This document shows positions 7,123-16,746 of a stretch of 28,895 nt of DNA, piece by piece. Position numbers and translations under genes: made by a program. The notes below the pieces were generated by a model that did no database searches, was not told the origin of the DNA, and worked only from the letters and a program-made list of their open reading frames with translations. The DNA lies in assembly GCA_005880605.1 (NCBI GenBank), contig VBIS01000037.1:1-28895 (forward strand). The letters run 5' to 3'. Position 1 is the stretch's first letter. Each line of letters begins with the position of its first letter. The stretch comes from Chloroflexota bacterium (GTDB lineage Bacteria; Chloroflexota; Dormibacteria; CF-121).

Positions 7123-8352
7123 TTACCCGCAGAGCAGACCGTCGGGGCTCGCCGCCAGCGGACGCACGGTCGCCAGCGACCCCAGCGTTTGGTCGCGATG
7201 CGGGGCGTGCACCGTGATGTAGTTATCGCTCAGGCCGCGCATCTGGTGTGGCAAACGCCGGTCCCAGATCACCTCCAGATCGCGGCCGATGAAACGAGCC
7301 TCGTAGGCCCGTCGCTGGTCATTGGCCTGGAGCTGCAATTGGTGACTCCGCTCGCGGCTGATCGGATCGTCCACCGGGAGTCCGAGTCGAGGCGCCGCCG
7401 TCCCTGCGCGTGGCGAATAGCGAAAGACGTGCATACCGGTCAGGCCGGCCTCGCGCGCCACCGCCTGGGTGTCCGCAAAGTCCTCGTCGGTCTCCCCCGG
7501 GAAGCCGACGATGACGTCGGCGGTGACGGCGACATCCGGCGAGCGCCGGCGGAGGGCGGCGACCACCTCGAGGTAATCGCGGCGGCGATAGAGGCGCCCC
7601 ATGCGCTTCAGCACGCGGTCGCTTCCCGACTGGAGGGGGATATGCAGGTGGCGACAAAAGCGGGGCGCGCCCGCCAGCTCGGTAAGGTCCGGCGTGATGT
7701 CATTAGCGTTGATCGAGCTGAGGCGAAGCCGCGCCGGCGCGATCGCGTGCAGCAGCCGCGCCACGAAGGGTGCGAAGCCCTGGTTGCGGTCGCGACCGAA
7801 CGCCCCCAGGTCGACCCCGGTCAACACGATCTCGCCGTAGCCGTCGGCCACCGCCTGCCGTGCGCGCTCGATCAAGACCGCCGCCTCTTCGCTGCTGGAG
7901 ATACCCCGCGTCCGCCAGACGATGCAGTAAGTGCAGCGGTGATTGCAGCCATCCTGCACCTTGAGAAAGAAGCGCGACCGGGCAAAGGTCGTCGATCCGC
8001 CACCTGCCGCCGGCTCGAAGTTCGAGGCGAGGTAGTCGAAGATTTCGCGTTTGCGGGCATTGGGAAAGCTCACATCGACGTCGGGCACTGCGGACACGCG
8101 AGGGTTCGGGTTGTCGACGTGGCACCCGGTCAGGACTAGGTGCGCCTCCGGGTTCCGGCGTCGCAAGCCGTGGACCATGGTGCGCAGCTTTCGGTCCGCC
8201 TGCGCGGTGACGGTGCAGCTATTGATGACACAGATGTCCGCCTGTTCGTCCGCATCGGAGACGGTAAAACCGGCGCGCGCCAGCCGATCGCCGAGGTCAG
8301 CCATCTCCGCGAAATTCACCTTGCACCCGAGCGTTTGGATGGAGACTTTCAT
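7123..8352 (-). CDS. mtaB: tRNA t6A37 methylthiotransferase MtaB (radical SAM)
   Basis: Adds a methylthio group to threonylcarbamoyladenosine at position 37 of ANN-decoding tRNAs, giving ms2t6A. It is 409 aa. The N-terminal UPF0004 domain has the three auxiliary-cluster cysteines, Cys10 (LGCKVN), Cys46 (NSCTVT) and Cys77 (TGC). The radical-SAM CxxxCxxC motif follows as CNHRCTYC (136-143). Later TIM-barrel motifs include LTGVDLGAFG, HIPLQSGSDRVLKRMGR and DVIVGFPGETDEDF. The LGCKVN opening and the SGSDRVLKRMGR form favour MtaB over MiaB. I chose ATG 8352, where homology begins; it overlaps the rsmE stop by 4 bp (ATGA). The same frame stays open upstream to 8475, inside rsmE, but encodes no family sequence there. 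Confidence 0.93.
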   Translation of the reverse strand: MKVSIQTLGCKVNFAEMADLGDRLARAGFTVSDADEQADICVINSCTVTAQADRKLRTMVHGLRRRNPEAHLVLTGCHVDNPNPRVSAVPDVDVSFPNARKREIFDYLASNFEPAAGGGSTTFARSRFFLKVQDGCNHRCTYCIVWRTRGISSSEEAAVLIERARQAVADGYGEIVLTGVDLGAFGRDRNQGFAPFVARLLHAIAPARLRLSSINANDITPDLTELAGAPRFCRHLHIPLQSGSDRVLKRMGRLYRRRDYLEVVAALRRRSPDVAVTADVIVGFPGETDEDFADTQAVAREAGLTGMHVFRYSPRAGTAAPRLGLPVDDPISRERSHQLQLQANDQRRAYEARFIGRDLEVIWDRRLPHQMRGLSDNYITVHAPHRDQTLGSLATVRPLAASPDGLLCG

Positions 8353-9047
8353 GGGCGTTGGACGAGGATAGCAGCGGCCACGATCGGCGCCAGGCGGGCC
8401 CGCAGGATGCGCGGACCGAGGCTGACGGCAACCGCGCCGCGGGCGCGAAACAAAGCCAGCTCGTCGTCGGTCCAACCGCCTTCGGGGCCGACGGCGATGG
8501 TGTAGGCCGCCGATTCATCGATGGCCTGTCCCAGCGGCAGGGAGGCGGCCGGGTCCAGCGCGAGTAGCCGGCTATCGCCCACCTGGTCGAGGGCGCTCGA
8601 CAGGGTCATCGGCTCGGTCACACTCGGGATGCGGCCGCGATGACTCTGCTCGGCGGCGGACTCGACGATTGCCTCCCAGCGGGTGCGCCGACCGGCCGGC
8701 GGGCGGCCGATGGAACGCGCCGCCTGGACGGCGACAAAGTGCTGGATGCCGACCGCGGTGCCGCCCTCCAGCACAGCGTCGAAATCGGGGTTGGGCAGCA
8801 CCGCCTGCAACAGCCTGACCGCGGTGGGCGGCTCTCCGCCCGCCGGCCGGTCCGCGAGCACGCGGGCGTCGATGCGCGCACCCTCGACTGTGACGACCTC
8901 TAATTCATATTCGCGCCCGGCATAGACCGCGACGCCGCGCTCACCCGGACGAACCCGAAGGACCCGCGCGAGGTGATGGCCCCGTTTTCCGTCGATCTGG
9001 ACCGAGCCGCCCAGGGCCGGCGTGGCCTCGACAAAAGTCCAGAACAT
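8349..9047 (-). CDS. rsmE: 16S rRNA m3U1498 methyltransferase RsmE
   Basis: SPOUT-fold enzyme that methylates N3 of U1498 in 16S rRNA using S-adenosylmethionine. At 232 aa it fits the family. An N-terminal PUA-like domain contains GHHLARVLRVRPGE. The C-terminal SPOUT knot includes the EGGTAVGIQHFVAV segment, the AVGPEGGWTDDEL SAM-binding loop (GPEGG at 187-191) and a final LGPRILRARLAPIVAAA helix. In most RsmE proteins the last motif reads LGxRILRTETA, so the Thr-Glu pair is replaced by Ala-Arg, a mild divergence. It is first in a minus-strand operon with mtaB (ATGA overlap) and the HIT gene. Confidence 0.93.
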   Translation of the reverse strand: MFWTFVEATPALGGSVQIDGKRGHHLARVLRVRPGERGVAVYAGREYELEVVTVEGARIDARVLADRPAGGEPPTAVRLLQAVLPNPDFDAVLEGGTAVGIQHFVAVQAARSIGRPPAGRRTRWEAIVESAAEQSHRGRIPSVTEPMTLSSALDQVGDSRLLALDPAASLPLGQAIDESAAYTIAVGPEGGWTDDELALFRARGAVAVSLGPRILRARLAPIVAAAILVQRP

Positions 9048-9114
9048 GCCGGCCTCATGCTATCGGGGCTCGTGGGCGACGGAAGCTCCAGCAGGAGGCG
9101 TTGTATTCGCCAGC

Positions 9115-11262
9115 ATGACCACCCCTCGGCCCGGCTCGCTGCGGCTGCATCGTGCGACGCTCAAGGTGGCGGCGGTCTCGTTTTGGGGGCTGGCGACGAT
9201 TGTGATGGCCAGTGACTATTTAGGGAGCGGTCTGCACGTCAATTACGCAACGGAATGGGCGATCACCGCGCTTGCCTGCGCGGCGGGCGCGGTGTGCTGG
9301 ATACTGCCATGGGCGGCGGTCCCCGCCCGATGGTTCGTCCCGGTGGTTTTTGCTGGGATCGCAATGCTGACCGTCGGTGTGTTCGCCACGGGTGGCACGC
9401 ACTCGCATTTATCCGTGCTCTACCTGGTTATCGTCGTCTTCACCGCGTCGATCCTCGAATTCCAGACGGCGGTTGCCGTGCTGGTTACTGCGATCCTCGC
9501 GGCTGCCGTGCCGCTCGCGATCTGGGGGTGGGATAGCTATTACGCCCGTTCCATGGTCCTGCTGGCGGCGTCGATGGTGATTTGCGCCTATGTCCCGGGC
9601 CTCGTGCGCAAGGCATTGCGCGCGGAGAACCAGGTGGCTGAGCAGCGGCGTGAGGAGCTGGAACAGAGCTACCTGGCCACCGTCGCTGCGCTTGCGGCCG
9701 CCCTCGACGCCAAGGACCGTCATACGGAGGCGCACTCGCGCGAGACCGCCGCGCTCGCCAGGGCGGTCGGCCGCCGCCTCGGGCTCGAGGGAGAGACCTT
9801 GCGTTTTCTGGAGTACGGTGCGCTGCTCCACGACATCGGAAAGATCGGCGTGCCGGGCTACATCCTGCACAAACCCGGACCCCTCGATGACGAGGAGACG
9901 GCCGTCATGCGGGAGCATCCGGTCATCGGCGAACGGATCGTGGCCTCGGTCCCGTTCCTGGCGCGGATCCGACCGATCGTCCGCGCGGAGCACGAGCGAT
10001 GGGACGGCGGAGGCTACCCGGATCGGCTCAGCGGCGAGCGCATTCCAATCGAAGCCCGCATTATCCATGCCTGCGACGCGTTCCAGGCGATGGCCAGCGA
10101 CCGGCCCTACCGCCAGGCCCGGCCACGCGAGTGGATCATGGAGGAGATCCGAGCCCAGGCCGGCCGCCAATTCGATCCACGGGTCGCGCGCGCCCTGCTC
10201 GAGGTCATCGAAGCCGGCGAGGTCGTGGTGGCGGGGACGGTCGAGAGGGCGCTCCACGAAGATCGCAAGCTGCCCCTGACCCACTCATGGACCCAGCACC
10301 TGGATGCTGTCCAGCAGCTCGGCCGGAAGCTGGCGACCGTCGTCAGCGTTCCCGAGATCTGCGACACCATCGGTCGCACCATCACGACCCTGCTGCCCTA
10401 TGACCAGTGCCGGGTCTACTTGCTCGAAGAGGATGGCCGGACGCTCCGACCGGTGTACTTCAGCGATACGCAACGTCCGGAGTACGATGGCGTCACCGCC
10501 GAAACGCTGGCCGTCCAGGTCGGCGAGGGCATCACCGGGTGGGTCGCCGAGACCAAGCAGGGGGCCCTCGTCGGTGATACCGTGCGGCATCCGAAGGCGA
10601 TGCATGTCCCGGGCACGTCCGAGACCGACGAGTCGATGCTGGCGCTCCCGGTGATCTTCGAGGACAACCTGATCGGCGTCATCGTCACTGCCAAGCTTGG
10701 TTTGCATCAGTACAACGGCGATCACCTGCGATTGATGACGATCCTCGCCAACCAGGCCGCCGTGTCGATCTTCAATGCCCGGCTGATCGAGCGGCTGGCG
10801 GCGACCGCGCGGACTGACCCGCTGACGGGACTGGCGAACCGCCGTGCGTTCGAGCGCGAGCTGGAGCGGCGGCTTGTGGCAGGGTCGCCTGAGCCGTTCT
10901 GCGTGATCATGCTCGATGTCGATGGGCTGAAGCAGGTCAACGATGCCCGCGGTCATGCGGCGGGTGATGCGGTGCTGAAGCGGGTGGCGTCCGTGCTGAC
11001 CGCGAACTTGCGCTCGGTCGACGTCGTCACCCGCTGGGGTGGCGATGAGTTCGTTCTGCTGATGCCCGGGACGGATCAAGTGGGCGCGATCTCGCTCGCG
11101 CGTCGCGTTGGCGGGACGCTCCATGGTACAGACGGCTCCGCAGGTCCGATCTCCGTATCGATCGGGACGGCATCCTTTCCTGGCGACGGCACGACCGCGG
11201 TCGCCCTGCTGGGGGCCGCCGACCGCTCCATGTACGCCGACAAGCGGCAGCGCGCCGCCTGA
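9115..11262 (+). CDS. Membrane HD-GYP / GAF / GGDEF hybrid c-di-GMP enzyme
   Basis: A 715-residue c-di-GMP turnover protein. Residues 1-155 hold about six membrane helices. An HD-GYP phosphodiesterase domain follows with a DRHTEAHS opening, the HDIGK pair at 239-243, HPVIGERI, and GYP at 300-302 within EHERWDGGGYPD. A GAF domain occupies roughly 360-550 (YDQCRVYLLEEDG, GITGWVAETKQGALVGD). The C-terminal GGDEF domain has DPLTGLANRRAFERE, WGGDEF with GGDEF at 642-646, and an RxxD inhibitory site (RSVD) at 633-636. Both the synthesising and degrading motifs look intact, except that the usual HHE of HD-GYP is EHE here. I chose ATG 9115, although GGAGG lies rather far upstream (about 17 nt). The longer frame from 9022 would overlap rsmE. 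It is divergent from rsmE and convergent with the response regulator. Confidence 0.93.
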   Translation: MTTPRPGSLRLHRATLKVAAVSFWGLATIVMASDYLGSGLHVNYATEWAITALACAAGAVCWILPWAAVPARWFVPVVFAGIAMLTVGVFATGGTHSHLSVLYLVIVVFTASILEFQTAVAVLVTAILAAAVPLAIWGWDSYYARSMVLLAASMVICAYVPGLVRKALRAENQVAEQRREELEQSYLATVAALAAALDAKDRHTEAHSRETAALARAVGRRLGLEGETLRFLEYGALLHDIGKIGVPGYILHKPGPLDDEETAVMREHPVIGERIVASVPFLARIRPIVRAEHERWDGGGYPDRLSGERIPIEARIIHACDAFQAMASDRPYRQARPREWIMEEIRAQAGRQFDPRVARALLEVIEAGEVVVAGTVERALHEDRKLPLTHSWTQHLDAVQQLGRKLATVVSVPEICDTIGRTITTLLPYDQCRVYLLEEDGRTLRPVYFSDTQRPEYDGVTAETLAVQVGEGITGWVAETKQGALVGDTVRHPKAMHVPGTSETDESMLALPVIFEDNLIGVIVTAKLGLHQYNGDHLRLMTILANQAAVSIFNARLIERLAATARTDPLTGLANRRAFERELERRLVAGSPEPFCVIMLDVDGLKQVNDARGHAAGDAVLKRVASVLTANLRSVDVVTRWGGDEFVLLMPGTDQVGAISLARRVGGTLHGTDGSAGPISVSIGTASFPGDGTTAVALLGAADRSMYADKRQRAA

Positions 11263-11266
11263 TCCG

Positions 11267-11674
11267 CTAGGCCGACTCCGGTTGCGCCCAGTGCTCGACC
11301 GTCTCGGTGAGTGACGTCAAGGCGACGTTGGCACGAACCACGTAGTCCATCACGTTGGCCGAGAATCCGCGGCTCGCCATCTCCTCCGGCCGATGATCGG
11401 AGAGGATGATGACCGGGATGTCGCGGGTTGCCGCGCCGTCGCGCAAGGCGTGAAGCATCTCGATCCCGTCTCCCTCGCTCCGCCGGATGTCGAGGTACAC
11501 GATGTCCGGCAGAACTGATGTGCTGCTATCGATCAGCTGCTCACGGCCGGAGACGATCGTGACCAGGTAGCCATCGAGTTCGAGCTTCAGCTTGTACATC
11601 TCCGCCACCGCTGGGTCGTCCTGGACGAAGAGAACGCGGATGGTGTCGTCCACCGGATGCGTCATGCGCGCCAT
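11267..11674 (-). CDS. Single-domain response regulator (CheY-like REC)
   Basis: A stand-alone 135-residue receiver domain with no output domain. The acidic pair is Asp19-Asp20 (FVQDDPAVAEMYK), the phosphoacceptor is Asp62 (PDIVYLDIRRSEGDG) and Ser92 (VIILSD) is the switch residue. The invariant Lys of the DYxxKP motif is Arg114 here (MDYVVRANVALTSL), which may weaken phosphorylation-driven switching. ATG 11674 is preceded by AAAGGGG at good spacing. It converges on the HD-GYP/GGDEF gene with 4 bp between stops. No histidine kinase lies in the window. The partner is unknown; a role near the pilus or c-di-GMP genes is only suggested by location. Confidence 0.9.
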   Translation of the reverse strand: MARMTHPVDDTIRVLFVQDDPAVAEMYKLKLELDGYLVTIVSGREQLIDSSTSVLPDIVYLDIRRSEGDGIEMLHALRDGAATRDIPVIILSDHRPEEMASRGFSANVMDYVVRANVALTSLTETVEHWAQPESA

Positions 11675-11775
11675 GGTCGCCCCTTTCTCGAGCTCGATCC
11701 CGAGCTGGAAGTCGCTGCCGTCCTCACCTCACACTATCGGTGCGCGGCGCAAGGATGTCAATGTCCGCTGAAGTA

Positions 11776-12549
11776 TTACTCCGCCTGGTACGGTTGGCGA
11801 ACCTCCTCGGGCAGCTCGTACCAGCTCATACGGTCGCCGACTTTCGCGCGGAGTCGCCACTTCAGTGACTTGGGGTGGGCGTCGACGCGCTCCCAGAGCT
11901 GGTCGAGCCGTTGATTGACGGTGTCGGCGGGGACGGGAAGCTCCTTGGCCGCGTCCCGGACCCGTGCCGTGTTCAGCTGCAGCGTCCGGTAGAGGCCCCA
12001 GTCCTGGGACAGGAGTTGCGCCAGGTAGGCGGCGTTGACGGCGTCGTCGTCGTGGTCCGCGATCGGGTGGTCGAGCAGCAGCGCAATGGAATCGACGAGG
12101 TCCTTCATGTTGACCTCGAAGACCTGCAGCTTGCTGAGTAGGAGATCCGCCGGCGTCAGGCAAGCATCATCGCCACCGAGGCGATCCGCCAGCTCGATGA
12201 CATGGCACATCTTCATGCGATCGATGAAGATATCGATCTGCCGTCCGTTCACGCCATCGAGATAGAGCAAACGCTGGTGTCCGTTGAGCGTGTTGAAGCG
12301 TCGATCCCCTTCGTAGCCGAGCGACTCGAACAGTTTTTGCACCGACGCTTGCTGCCTGGACGACGCCACGAAGTCGAGGTCGCCGTACTTTCGCTTGAGC
12401 GGTGCCTGGCGCGCGCTGCGGGAATGAAGGTTGACCGCGGCGCCGCCCACCAGCTTGACCGGCACCTTGCCTGCGCGGGCGGCCGCCGAGATCCGCTCGG
12501 CTTCGGCGATCACGTCCGCCACCGGCAGGTTGGTTCCGGTCACCGGCAC
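11776..12549 (-). CDS. Nucleotidyltransferase-fold protein (AbiEii/MNT-like), function unknown
   Basis: A 257-residue soluble protein. The N-terminal half has a minimal nucleotidyltransferase signature: KLVGGAAVNLHSRS (Gly35-Gly36) followed by KRKYGDLDFVAS, with the DxD-type pair at residues 57 and 59. A later IDIFIDRMKMCHVIEL strand may supply the third acidic residue. The C-terminal half is helical and of unknown role. The fold is shared by antibiotic nucleotidyltransferases, AbiEii-type toxins and uncharacterised proteins. I see no antitoxin-like small gene beside it, so I do not call it a toxin. The GTG at 12549 directly follows the TAG stop of the aldehyde dehydrogenase gene, with GGGAG just upstream, so it is coupled as the last gene of the catabolic operon. 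Confidence 0.7.
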   Translation of the reverse strand: MPVTGTNLPVADVIAEAERISAAARAGKVPVKLVGGAAVNLHSRSARQAPLKRKYGDLDFVASSRQQASVQKLFESLGYEGDRRFNTLNGHQRLLYLDGVNGRQIDIFIDRMKMCHVIELADRLGGDDACLTPADLLLSKLQVFEVNMKDLVDSIALLLDHPIADHDDDAVNAAYLAQLLSQDWGLYRTLQLNTARVRDAAKELPVPADTVNQRLDQLWERVDAHPKSLKWRLRAKVGDRMSWYELPEEVRQPYQAE

Positions 12550-14016
12550 CTAGGTCTCCCGGACGTCGACGATGATAGTTTTGAGGTCGGTCATCTGCTC
12601 GATGGCACGGTGGCCGCCGACGCGGCCGATGCCGCTCTCCTTGCCCGCCCGACCCCCGAATGGGATATGCGCCTCCCAGTAATTGGAGGATTCGTTGACG
12701 TTCACCCAACCGGTCTCCAGTTTCTGGGCGAAACGCAGGGCGCGATCGATGTCTTTCGTGTAGACCGAGCCGAGCAGGCCGTAGGGCGAGTCATTCGCGA
12801 TCTTAAGCGCGTCGGCCTCGTCGCGGAACGGAATCACGGGTGCGATGGGACCGAAGGTCTCTTCCTTGCTGACCCGCATCTCCGGGCTGACGCCGCGCAG
12901 GACCGTCGCCTCGTAGTAGAGGCGGGTGGGGAAGTTGGTCGCGCGGTGACCGCCGGTGACGACCGTCGCGCCACGCTCCACAGCGTCGGCGACGTGCTCA
13001 TCCATCTTGGTGGCGACGCCGTCGTTGTTCAAGGGACCCATCGTGGTGCTGTCATCAAAGGGATCGCCCAATTTGATCTGGTTCACCGCATTCGTCAGCC
13101 GGGCGATGAACGCATCCTGGAAATCCTGCTGCACCAGGATCCGCTCGCCGGCGGTGCAGCTCTGGCCGGCGCAGAGGAAGCAGCCGACGATCACGCCCTC
13201 GACCGCGCGGTCGAGATCGGCGTCGCCGAAGATCACGATCGGGCCATTGCCACCGAGCTCGAGCATGACGTGCTTGCCGGCGGCGCGCCGCGCCACCGAG
13301 CGCCCGGTCTCGGTCGAGCCGACGAAGCCAACACCTGCGATCAAGGGGTGGCCGGCGATTTCATCGCCCACCACCGACCCGGGGCCGGTCACGAGGTTGA
13401 TGGCGCCGACGGGCAGGTCAGCCTCGGCCAGGCATTCCATCAGCTTTACGGAGATCGCCGAGGTCGATGAGGCGGGCGCCCAGACGACCGCATTGCCGCC
13501 GGCCAACGCCGGGGCGATCACCTCGGTGGCCATCGTCAGCGGCCAATTCCAGGGGGTGATCACGCCGTAGACGCCCCGCGGGACGCGCAGCGTGAAGACG
13601 AGCTTGTTCTTGCTCATCGATGGGATGACGTTGGTCTCCAGCCGCTTGATGTCTTCGGCGGCGATCCGGAAGTACTCGATGGCTTCGCCCACCTCGCCGA
13701 TGGCTTCCGCTTTGTGCGGCTTGCCTTGGTCGAGGCTCAGCCAGTGGGCGAGGTCGTCGCGGTGGCGCTCCATCGCCTCTGCCACCCGATGCAGCAGAGC
13801 GGCGCGGTCGAAGGCGCCGAGCCCCGCCATCGCGGCCCGCGCCCGGTGCGCCGCCTCGACGGCACGCGCGGCATCGGCCCGGGTCCCTTTCGGTAGGGTG
13901 GCGATCACCTCGCCGGTCGCCGGGCTGATGGCCTCAAAGGTCTCTCCACTTTCCGAATCGACCCATCGGCCGCCGACGAACATCTTGAGGGTTTGCGTTT
14001 TCTCGACGACTTTCAT
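12550..14016 (-). CDS. NAD(P)-dependent aldehyde dehydrogenase
   Basis: Oxidises an aldehyde to a carboxylate with NAD(P)+. It is 488 aa, the standard length of the ALDH superfamily. Catalytic residues are all present: Asn157 in TPWNWP, Glu253 in MLELGGNGP and Cys287 in GQSCTAGERI. EETFGPIAPV, the conserved C-terminal strand, is also intact. The substrate cannot be fixed from sequence. Beside an iron alcohol dehydrogenase and MttB/dimethylglycine-dehydrogenase-like genes, an aldehyde derived from a choline-like amino alcohol is a reasonable guess. It starts 17 bp after the MttB-family stop and abuts the downstream nucleotidyltransferase-like gene, so all three are probably on one transcript. 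The start ATG 14016 leads directly into a normal ALDH N-terminus (KMFVGGRWVDSESGETFE). Confidence 0.93.
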   Translation of the reverse strand: MKVVEKTQTLKMFVGGRWVDSESGETFEAISPATGEVIATLPKGTRADAARAVEAAHRARAAMAGLGAFDRAALLHRVAEAMERHRDDLAHWLSLDQGKPHKAEAIGEVGEAIEYFRIAAEDIKRLETNVIPSMSKNKLVFTLRVPRGVYGVITPWNWPLTMATEVIAPALAGGNAVVWAPASSTSAISVKLMECLAEADLPVGAINLVTGPGSVVGDEIAGHPLIAGVGFVGSTETGRSVARRAAGKHVMLELGGNGPIVIFGDADLDRAVEGVIVGCFLCAGQSCTAGERILVQQDFQDAFIARLTNAVNQIKLGDPFDDSTTMGPLNNDGVATKMDEHVADAVERGATVVTGGHRATNFPTRLYYEATVLRGVSPEMRVSKEETFGPIAPVIPFRDEADALKIANDSPYGLLGSVYTKDIDRALRFAQKLETGWVNVNESSNYWEAHIPFGGRAGKESGIGRVGGHRAIEQMTDLKTIIVDVRET

Positions 14017-14033
14017 GAATGTGGCCAGCCTCC

Positions 14034-15488
14034 TCAGACTCTCGCGTGCAGTATCGCGTCTTTGCGGACCTCGATGAACGTTTTGAGTTGCTCATCGACG
14101 GCCGAGTCGATCCCCGGGTCCTTGTAGTCGGCCAGCAGCTGCTTCCATTTCTCGTTGGCCACCTTGTCCGCGGTGCGCGATCCCATCCGCTGCCAGCGGT
14201 CGTAATTTTCGGTCGATGAGATCCACGGCCGGTAGAAGCCGGTCCGGTAATGGCGCATCGTGTGTTCGGAACCGAGGTGATGACCCCCGGGGCCGACCTC
14301 ACGGATGCCGTCCATGGCGAACCCCTCGTCGTCGAAGGGGATCCCTTTGGTCAGGATCCACTCGAACATGCGCAGCGCCTCCACGTCGATGATGAACTTC
14401 TCGTAGGAGGCGAGCAGCGCACTCTCCAGCCAGCCCGCGGCATGCAGGACGAAGTGAACGCCGCCCATGACGGTTGGCCAGAGGCACATCATCGACTCGT
14501 AAGCCGCCTGGGCATCGGGGCTCTTTGACGAGGTCAGCGCGCCTCCGCCCCGGAACGGGATGCGGTAGTGGCGCGCCATCTGGGCGCTGGCCAGGATCCC
14601 CATCGCCGACTCCGGGGTGCCGAAGGCGGGGCTGCCCGACTGCATGTCGATATTGGTGAGAAACGAGCCGTAGATGCAGGGCGCCCCAGGGCGCACCAGC
14701 TGGATGAGCGCGATGCCGGCCAGCGCTTCCGCGGTCTGTTGGGCAATGGTGCCCGCCAGCCCCATGGGGGACATCGCGCCGGCCATCAGGAAGGGGGTCG
14801 CGATCACGGGTTGGTTGGCCTCCGCGTAGGTGATCAGCGCGCCCAGCATCCGGTCGTCGTAACGGAGCGGGCTGTTGACATTGACCAGGGCCAGCAGCGC
14901 GGGGGTCTTCTCGATGTTTGCCCGGCCCCCGAAGAGGATCGACGACATTTCGATGGAGTCGCGCGCACCCTCCTCCGAGATCACACTGCCCATGTAGGAC
15001 ATGTCGGTCCAGCGCATGTGCGAGTAGACCATGTCGAGATGCCGGGTCTCGAGCGGCAGGTCCTCCGGCTCGACGATGGTGCCGCCAGCACAATGGATCT
15101 GTGGGGTGGCCTGCGCCATCTTGTCGAAGTTGGTGAAGTCTGCGATGGTTGCGCCCCGGCGGCCCCGGTCGAGGTCCGTGATGAAGGGCGGTCCGTAGAC
15201 CGGCGCGTTGACCATGTGATTGCCGCCGATGGTGACCGTGTTGTTGGGGTTGCGGGCCTGCACCTGGAAGGTCGCCGGAACTTTCTTGATCTGCTCCGCG
15301 ATGAACGCCGCCTCGAAGCGAACCCGGTTCTCCTCGATGCTCAAGCCGGCACGCCGGAAGAGATCGATGGCGCGCGGATGCAAGAAGTCGACCCCGATCT
15401 CCTGCAGGATCTGCATGGCGTGGTCGTGGATCTGCTGAACCTGCTCCTCAGAAAGGATGTCGGTCGGCTTCAGCGTATTGGTCCACAT
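14034..15488 (-). CDS. MttB-family trimethylamine/betaine methyltransferase homologue, non-pyrrolysine
   Basis: A TIM-barrel methyltransferase of the MttB family, 484 aa. Family members move a methyl group from a quaternary or tertiary amine to a corrinoid protein. Recognisable segments are LSEEQVQQIHDHAMQILQEI at the N-terminus, NPNNTVTIGG, the central PALLALVNVNSPLRYDDRM, and GPGGHHLGSEHTMRHYRTGF near the C-terminus. True trimethylamine MttB genes carry an in-frame amber codon for pyrrolysine about two-thirds in; this gene reads through with no internal stop. It belongs to the Pyl-less group that includes glycine betaine (MtgB), proline betaine and carnitine demethylases. ATG 15488 was chosen because homology begins there; it lies 1 bp after the alcohol dehydrogenase stop. 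The exact substrate is unknown. Confidence 0.88.
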   Translation of the reverse strand: MWTNTLKPTDILSEEQVQQIHDHAMQILQEIGVDFLHPRAIDLFRRAGLSIEENRVRFEAAFIAEQIKKVPATFQVQARNPNNTVTIGGNHMVNAPVYGPPFITDLDRGRRGATIADFTNFDKMAQATPQIHCAGGTIVEPEDLPLETRHLDMVYSHMRWTDMSYMGSVISEEGARDSIEMSSILFGGRANIEKTPALLALVNVNSPLRYDDRMLGALITYAEANQPVIATPFLMAGAMSPMGLAGTIAQQTAEALAGIALIQLVRPGAPCIYGSFLTNIDMQSGSPAFGTPESAMGILASAQMARHYRIPFRGGGALTSSKSPDAQAAYESMMCLWPTVMGGVHFVLHAAGWLESALLASYEKFIIDVEALRMFEWILTKGIPFDDEGFAMDGIREVGPGGHHLGSEHTMRHYRTGFYRPWISSTENYDRWQRMGSRTADKVANEKWKQLLADYKDPGIDSAVDEQLKTFIEVRKDAILHARV

Positions 15489-15489
15489 G

Positions 15490-16707
<1,218 letters not shown>

Positions 16708-16746
16708 CGAAAATCATCCTCCTTCCACGGTTGTACGGCGACGTTT

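Noticed and set aside
6964..8139. A 391-codon open frame on the plus strand
   Set aside because: Antisense to mtaB and the HIT gene, both with clear catalytic motifs; the translation is Arg/Ala/Val-rich with no domain.
11776..12549. AbiEii-type toxin of a toxin-antitoxin pair
   Set aside because: No antitoxin-like gene adjoins it; the upstream neighbour is an aldehyde dehydrogenase to which it is directly coupled.
12202..13470. A 422-codon open frame on the plus strand
   Set aside because: Lies opposite the nucleotidyltransferase-like and aldehyde dehydrogenase genes, whose active-site residues are complete.
14034..15488. Pyrrolysine-containing trimethylamine methyltransferase
   Set aside because: The frame has no internal amber codon, and no pyl genes are visible.
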